Below, one piece after another: positions 51,601-60,600 of a stretch of 64,000 nucleotides of DNA; the stretch's first letter is position 1, and each line of letters begins with the position of its first letter. This stretch comes from Diprion similis (taxonomy: Eukaryota; Arthropoda; Insecta; Hymenoptera; Diprionidae). The translations under genes were made by a program, and so were the position numbers. The stretch spans positions 7,853,001 through 7,917,000 of the forward strand of contig NC_060105.1 in assembly GCF_021155765.1 (NCBI RefSeq), in the 5' to 3' direction. The notes under the pieces were generated by a model. It saw only the letters and a program-made list of their open reading frames with translations. It did not search any database and was not told the origin of the DNA.

Positions 51601-54600
51601 TTATAGGTATACATATATTAAACAAGGTTTAGAGAGCTGCAAGAATTTCGCATAATTCTCTCTTTAATTATCTGCAGACATTTTGGATGGCGTGTTTAGG
51701 ACCAATTAACCAGGTAATTAATTGTATACGCTTTATAGCTAAGAATAAGAGAAAAGAAAGAAGAGAACAATAATTAAAGGGAAAAAAAAAACAACAGAGA
51801 ATGAAGGAAAAAATCGTAATTACGAAACGCTTTTTTCTTCTTCCCTCGTTCCCTCTGTCTGTCCGTATAGTCTGTAATAACGTTCTTCTCGTTCTGGCAT
51901 TTGTTACAACTATAAATATAGTTGCAGTATTATAGGTTCAGGTATATAAATTACCTCCGAATAATTACAAGGAAGAATTAAACGCGAAATTAATTCCAGA
52001 CGATATTCCAGATGATTTGGCACACCGTTAAATTGTTGCAAATATATATGTATGTACCTGTAGTCGATAATTTTATAATTACGATGGAAACGCGAGCTAA
52101 TCGACTTATCGCGAGCTTTTAATTGCAGACATCGTCTTAAACTGCATGGTCTGGTTAAATATTTTCACGGAAGAAAAAATCAAGGAGAGAAAATTATTAT
52201 ACTGCGAACAATTTTTAAGGGTATGCTATAGTCATTATTTACCGACTGAGTTTAAAGCCTTATATTTTGACTATTATCAAAGGCTATGCATCGCAATGTA
52301 AAAAAGAATATAACAACCGTATTTTTAACAAAAAACACCAACACATTTTGATTGAGACGCAGAATTTTTCTCAGTGCCAATACGATACATACAACATAAG
52401 GCAAAGTTGGACTAATCCAATAGACAGAATTGTTTGTTATGACTAGACAAAGACTATATATATATATATACAAGTAGATGATAATATTATAACGATTGAC
52501 TTTCGACATTCGTTGCGGAATATAAGTCTCTAGGATTTGCGTAAAGAGGATAAATAAATCTCGAGTGTAATAATACCGCTGAAATTAAGCGGTCACGTGA
52601 GTTGCAAACTTTTTAGTATAATAAATCAGCAGTAGTAAAAACCGTCGAACAAAAACATCAACGATAACTTCTTTCCAATGCATGTTAAAAAAACATAATA
52701 GATAATGCTTACGCTTACATACTATTTTTAAATAACTCCTTCTCGGGAATTCAATTCAAAAATACAACAAGCAAATTAAATGCACTACGTAGTGTGAATC
52801 CACCCATTCTGTTACACACAATTGACAGAGATTTATTAGGTAAAAATTCGCGCAATGAGACAGCCGCAAAAATTCCAGAATATAAAATAAGCCTTGATGC
52901 AGCAGTAAACGCAATAAAGAAAAAGAGAGAGAGGAAAAAAAAGAGAAAAAATTGCAGGTAGAAAAACGAAATATAGTTTTGAAGATAGGGGGGAGGGGGG
53001 GGGAGGGATGCTGAACCGCATCGCTGTGTTTGGTGCAAATTTTCAGATAATAGGTGCATAAAATTCATGCCATTCAAGTGGCTGCAGCAGCGCAAAGCGA
53101 TGCCAAACCGATGACGCGTACTCGCAGTTTAATTGGCTGCTCATCCAGAGTTTCCCCTTCGCGAATCCCCCTGGAGAAGATTTAGTCGAGGGTCTCCGAG
53201 GGCAGTCAACTGTCAAAGTCTATTCTGCGCTTCGCGGTGGATTTCTGGTGCACTGCCGTGCGCGGCTAGATCGTGGAATTCTCGCATTGCAGTGCAGTTT
53301 TCGTATCTGCAATTTTACGTCATACGTTCAGCGTGCCTGCGTGCAAAGGTGTCGTAAAAATTCCTGAACGTCTCGTTCTCGTCTAGATTGTGAATTTTTA
53401 ACGACAACAATGGGAGATTAAATTTGTCAATTTTACGTTGAAACAATGTTGTAAGCTACGTAACAATGAATTATTGTTGAAGAAAAATTGTTCTGGCTTG
53501 AGGGGAAAAAATGATAACGTTATAGCAAAAATAGTGAGCATTTTTTTTATACTAAACTAAAACTCGTGCAAAATTCTTTTCAAGCAATTGCAAAACAATT
53601 ACTTTTTGTCTCTCAATGTTTTTTTACGTTATATATAACAATACTGAATTCAATCTCGTGAAATGAATTTGACAAATAAATAAACGTAATGTAGGAATTA
53701 AAAATTACTAATCACGTTAAAAATATAATTGATAACTTCTATTATATATATATATATACGTTACAAATTTATTCTATTCCGCAATAGACTTCGTTTATTT
53801 TTTATTTTACGACCAGTCTTCGGACGGTTGTAATATTCGATAATGTAGATCGATATCGCGGATAATTCACCGCTTATATAATATTCTGAGGTGATTATGT
53901 ACTTTATACTTATAACATTATTTAACACGCGTAGGGTTTCTCACCTTCGTGCAAAAGGTTCGGAGAGCACGTGTCATGAAAAATTCTAGAGAAATTTTAG
54001 AAAATATTCCTGTGATGGTTGTCTTGGCTGAAATATTATTTATCACGCGGCAAGATTAAAGAGTAAAAAAGAAAAAAAGGAAAAGAAAAGAAAAAGAATT
54101 TGAACTTTAATTAAATAGATAAAATAACAACAATTTGACAATTTCCTTTGAATACATCTCGATATCACAATCGGTATGAGTTATATATATACTTTTTGTC
54201 GCAATTGTCGGACGATAAAAATAACAAGCAATGAAAAAATAATCTTTGCAATCTTCAAAGAAAGATCGTTCACGTGGCGACGCAATAAAGCAAGTGTAGT
54301 CATTTCTATAATCATATATATTGTAATTTTGATTTCTTTTTTTTTTTTTTTTTTACGAATCATAATAGTTTTTCAGCGATGCATATCCGTAATCAGCTGT
54401 TTTCAAAATGAGATTACGGAATGAATTCAACTTCTCCGTGTACATTGCCTAGTGAAAATATATAGGTATATATTTGTCTGAGTAATTTCTGATTTTAAAC
54501 AAATTTCATTACAAAATAAAAATTTTTTTGATAAAAAGAAAAACTCTATCCACTGACGATATTTCATTTACCTACGAGAGGTAGAGCAGAGAGTTGAAAA

Positions 54601-57600
54601 TTGAGAACGTTCGATAGTTCAACCGGCTGCTGAAAGAGTGCGTTGCTACTCTGCGTGTCTAACTGCCTACAGAATAGCATGTATAAATACGTATATGGCA
54701 TTCCAGTGGAAATCCTACACCAGTCAACGAAACTCGCACAACAACTTTCACGCAGAAATGATATACCAATATTATACATTTTTTGCAAAAAGTGATAGAA
54801 AAGTTCATACTTTGCATCATATTCATAGATCGTACATAAAATTTGATCAGGCACTTTGCCATTTATACGTGTAAAGTATCTTTTTTTCTGATTTTAAACA
54901 ATAAGTTTAATTGAAAAGGTGAATATTTTTTCAAAATTCAAGACAATCTGTTCAAAGAGAAAGAAGAAGGTGAAAAACTGTTTGTGTTATTTTTATACAA
55001 TAATAATAATAATACATTCAGACTCAGAAGTTTGGATGTTGGGTAGGAGATAAGAAAAAAATCAAGAGTAAAGCAGGAAAATGATGGTTTGAAAATTTCC
55101 ACGATAAGAATTATGTATGTTATAGCATGCATAAAGTACATGACGACGTGAGTGAAGCTTGTTTAAATTCGTTTTCGAATAAAATAAATATCTGTTATAA
55201 AAAATGAACGTATAAATCGTTGAATAAGGGAAATAAACAATTAAGGATCCAAGGCTGTTTCAATTTCAGATCCGTACTATCGTTGAACCGTATTATCCTA
55301 CTTTTCTTATTAGAACACGACATTCCTGGAGCAAGTGAAAAGGTGTCTTATAGGTAGCAAACCCACCTGACACGTTACACCTAAGCATCACTTCCGAGTG
55401 GTTTAATTAACCATATAATTAGACGACTGAAGTTTGTCGGGGAAATAAAAAGCAGCGACAAACGAGGTGGGTAAAATAAAATAAAAAGTACAGAACGGGT
55501 GTACCATTATAATTGCTGCCGAGGTGAATAGAAAAAAAGGCAAATAAACGAAGAAGAGTAACAAAGAAGATGAAGAACGCAGACGATAAATTTATAAAAT
55601 ATTTTCAAGTCCACCTTCGATTGGCTTATCCATTATAGGGGTGCATTTCACCATAGAATCGGGGGTAAAAAGCCAAAGGTCACGTGGCACAGGGTATATT
55701 ATCTTATATGCACGTATAATACATAAGATAGAAGAAAAAAAAAAGGGGGAGGGGGGATGAGTCAGTGCGTCGCGACGCCGGATCAATATTAACAATGGGG
55801 GTGTCGTATGTGTGTATAGATCCATTCATGTGATAGAAACCAATAAAAAAAAATCCCCCACAGCTAGCATCTTAATTATAGTTGTTCGATCTACAGCAGT
55901 TTGAACCAAACTGCTTCTTTAAATCGACTTGGTGAAGAAAAATACCGAAGTTTGTATAAAATTTTTTTTCCCTTCATAATTTCATATTATATGAATATAC
56001 GTATCAGGGTGATTCGAATGAAAAAACTAAGAAACTGTTTTTTTTTTATCTCGCTTTTAGACGGTAGAATTTTAGTGACTGATAGTTAAAAGATCATATC
56101 AAGAAACGAGTTCACCTCCTCGTGGCTCAAGACTATCAGATCGCTGTTTTAATTTTTATATCCCATGAAGTTAACATGGGAAAATTTAACTTTTCGTTAA
56201 AAGTAAAGTATAAGAGATTCAACGTTCTAACCTGTATTAAATTGAATATTTATAGGTACGGTTGAATAACTTATTCTGCAATATAATAAAATAAGCTTAG
56301 TACGCAGCTGCTAGTAATAATAAATTCGTTGTACTTTATTGTAGATAGATTTTACAGTGAGGATTGCGCAACGAAGAAAACGAGATCATTTTATTTTGTA
56401 TCGTATATTCGACCAAAGACCATAAAACTACTAGACTAATCTATAATAGTTTAAGTTATTAAATAAAATGTAAAAAGTACGACGTGTTTCAAATTAACCG
56501 CCCAAGTATAATATCTGTGTTTGATTTATTTTTAAATATCACGCGGTAAACTTATTGTATACGATGTTAATATTAAATAACACATAAAGTAGAAAGTTGC
56601 GTAGAAAAAAAGTTACATTTATTACGGTGTTAAGTTTCTGTTGTAATAACAATTAACTTGGTTACGTAACGGGGTAACAATATTATACACCAATTTGTGT
56701 ATAAACACGCGTACAAATCGACGACAAAACTTCGTATATATATTACATACCGCGAGATAAAACTATTAAACAACGGTTATTCAAACGAAAGGAAACTCGA
56801 ACAAGTTGCGAGAAAAAAAAAAAAAAATAAAATAAAATAACGAACGAAAGGAAGCAAATAATAAATTAAATAAAACATGTATACGCGAATTTCAATCTGA
56901 TAATCATTTGTTTAATCGACTTATTCGAAGTATCGTTTCTTCCTGTATTTATCATTGAGCAAATGAATATGTTTTAAATAACGTTCCTTAGCTGTTTTGT
57001 ATCTCTTCTTGAAGTTTGTTGTTGTTATTATTATTATTGTTGTTATTATTATTATTGTTATTATTACTACACCGACCAGTTATATGAATGGTACGCGTGT
57101 ACTTTATACTTCACGTAGGGCCGTTGAACCTTACAAAGGTAGCTACAGCTCTTGTAGACAGGTACCTGGTACATAGCACACCTAGGTAGGTAGATACGTT
57201 ATGTACACGTATGTAAAGACTTGGCCAGGTTGTGGAAGACATGCGAGAAACGCGTTACAGGGACCGTCGAGAGATGTTGCAGCCACGCACATGCATATAA
57301 ATATATAAACTAGTTTTTAAAAAATGGACTATTTTTTTTAATCAAGTGGCGATTCTCAATTTTCTATTTCCATTTAACTGATACGGGAAATTTTTTTTCT
57401 GAACTTTGAAATTTTAATAATCGTAAACGAATCACTTTTCAATAATAAGCTGTATAGGTTTTTGTATGAAATTAAACGTTCTGTAAAAAAGAATTTAAAC
57501 GAAGATTTGCGTGAGGCGAGAAGTTTCGAAGTTATCAAGTCTCGATTATATTGTAATTATTATTTTGAACAACTCAAATGGTTGAGAAAATCGTAGAGAA

Positions 57601-60600
57601 TCGTATGTGAAAATCAGAGTCAAGAATTGTTTGAACCAAAGATGCATTCGAATCGATTTCATGACACTTTTTCACTGTAAAAAGAAGGAAGATAAAACAG
57701 CTTTTTATTTCGCACATTATCTTAATCGTATGATTAACAATCTGGGAAGAAACGAATGAAAGATTTATTATTAAACGGAATAATTTGAGATTATCGTAAA
57801 CGATTAAGTAAAACAAATCGCAGGATAAAAATAATTATCACACGCGATCGAAATTATTCCAACTCGCTGTACAATTTCAAGTTGTAATTCCTGCTGTGAA
57901 TATAAATGGCAGTGAATGGGTGCAGTATCTATATATATATTATCTATATAGACAGACACTGCATGTCAGGTGAGTAAACACAAGTGCATTATTCATGCAC
58001 AGGATAAGAGAGACGAGCTATAGAATCTGTGTAGAGAGCCACGTCTTGAAAGAATTCCGGTGATCGTACAGGATAACGGTGGAGTAACGATTTTACCTTT
58101 ACGCCAAGATCAATGCGGTAAAGGCGAATTAGATTCTGACATCGTTTCCTCCTGCGCTATTAGAAACAATTCACGATCAACGGATCTTCTAATTTTTATT
58201 CTTATTTTTAATCCTACTCTCATTTATCTCGTTTCGCGTTTCATAATATCGATGTGATATTAAAAAGCTGCGAAGTATTGAAAATCACTGTTCAATTTTG
58301 TGTATTAAATTTTTTTTCTTGTAAAAAAAAAGGGGTGGGATTGGAAATTGATGTAAAAAAAAATCAAACTCAAGGAAATCAAAGTTAAAAATCAGTCAAT
58401 ACTTCGATCATTCATATTTTTATTTAAAATTGTATTAAAAACTGGTTGGTGATTCTTTCGAAGATCGCATCGCCTTGTTTGGTCACGTTTACGAAACATT
58501 GACTCGAAGGCTATACCGCAAGGATTTACAACAAGTAAGTATATCGAGAATTACGGATCGTCTTATCGATTCTTACACCGCGGTAAGTACGCGAATTGCA
58601 CGTGGTCAAATAGTGGAACTATACCGCGTATTTCTCGAATTACGTAAACCCGTATATATATATATATATGGGACTGCATGCACTCATTATATGTAGGTAC
58701 AGACAAACACGTGTGTTCAATTCATAATTCTACACTCAGGTTTTAATATATATATATATCATGTGCGGCAATTTCATTCATGAATGAAATAACTAAAGAA
58801 AGATGTCCATATATGTATGGCTGCGCATTTGAATATGAATTCTTGGTTACAATCTGTAATCATGAAATTCACGCTTGTTGAGAATACGGAAAAAAATTGA
58901 TGTAGAATTGTCATTGAATGGTTTCAGTATAAATCGAAATTAGTTCAGGTGTAATAAAAAAGAAGAATAATAAGAAAAAAATAAATAAAAGAAACACTCT
59001 CCAATTAAATTCCAATTAAATCTCTAGTCTAGACAAATTTTGTCAAAACTAAAATATTACTGTTTTTCAGTATCCCATCGAATTTTTTAAAATCTGTATT
59101 TTAAGAGCGTGTATCTCAATAACGAATAAAGATTTTCCAGATTTTCCACATATTCAAACGCGAAATGAAAGATTAGTTTTTCTACTTTGTAGAAATAAAT
59201 CTTCGAATTTTATTCACTTTTCAAATCAGTTTTATTTTTATACCCTGTTTTATATATATATATATATTTTTTTTTGGCTCACCCTGTATACACAAATGTA
59301 CAATATAAGGAAGATTCCACGATAATATATCATGCGGTTTATGACCGAAATAATAGATTGAACGCAGCCTGCTACTGCTATGCTATTATGCTATACATAT
59401 ACGTATACACCTGCGTCAGGAAGTGAATAAAATAATACAATACAATTCATTCTGCTACTACTTTTCCCCTAACAACAGTTTTCTAAAACCGTTCTGACAC
59501 AAAGCAGGCAAACGTGCATGAGTTTATATACATTATAACATATGTACATGTATGTATGGCAAAATCAGAAAGAGCATAAAGAGAAGCTGCTATGGGAAAG
59601 CACCTACAAGATGTATACATACTATACATATATGTAATATTATTATACGCATAAGAATAATTGATATTAATTAAATAGAAGAGCGATGCGTATCTCTTTG
59701 CGTAAGACAATAGACTCGTATTCCTATACATACATACATATACTTGCAGCATCTATCGTAGAAAAGTTAATATACGATACATGTATATTCTATGTATACC
59801 AATATACATGCTCCGTTGAATAAGGTGTACTATATGCATGCATATATATATATATATATGTATGTATGTATGTACATATGTATATAGCGGGTGAAAGAAT
59901 GAGGCAATGAATCGGTCGTTCTGAGAAAGTTTGGAGAGAGCATGGTTATATTATAAATCGCCTCAAGGAAATATGTTTTTTTTTTAATTTTTATTTTTCA
60001 TATATATGTATGGGATATTCCACGCCAATTGGACCTGGGTTTTACCCTCGATTTTTTCTATGATTGTTCTCACTTCTCGATTTAATTTGAATTTGATACA
60101 ATTTATAGAAACGATTTTATCGACAGATAAAAATTAAGAATTTGAAAAACTTCTGAAAAATCCTGTATCAGATACCAAAATTTTTTCAAGCATTTTCCGA
60201 AAGAAAAAAACGTTCCTAAAAAAATTAGTAGCGTATAAGTCATTTTACTATGTATGGATGATTGCTGAAATATTTTTATACGTAACATTGGATTTTTGAA
60301 AAATTTTTCCACTTTTTTTTGCCTCTCCATTTTGATAAGATTGATAAGAAAAATTGCAAATTGTAAAATCGTTCCGAAAAATGTGAAAAAATATTTCAAA
60401 AATCCAATGCGAAAGATTTATTCTTGATAGATTGCTTTGTTCAATAGAATATTACACATTAGAATAATAAATTTGCACAATAACTCTCCACGATATAAAG
60501 AAATAAAATGACAATATATCCATCAATAGTGAAATGATAAAAACTGAGTTCGGAAAAATGACAAAAACATCGTGTAGCGTTTAGTTTACAATAAGAATGC

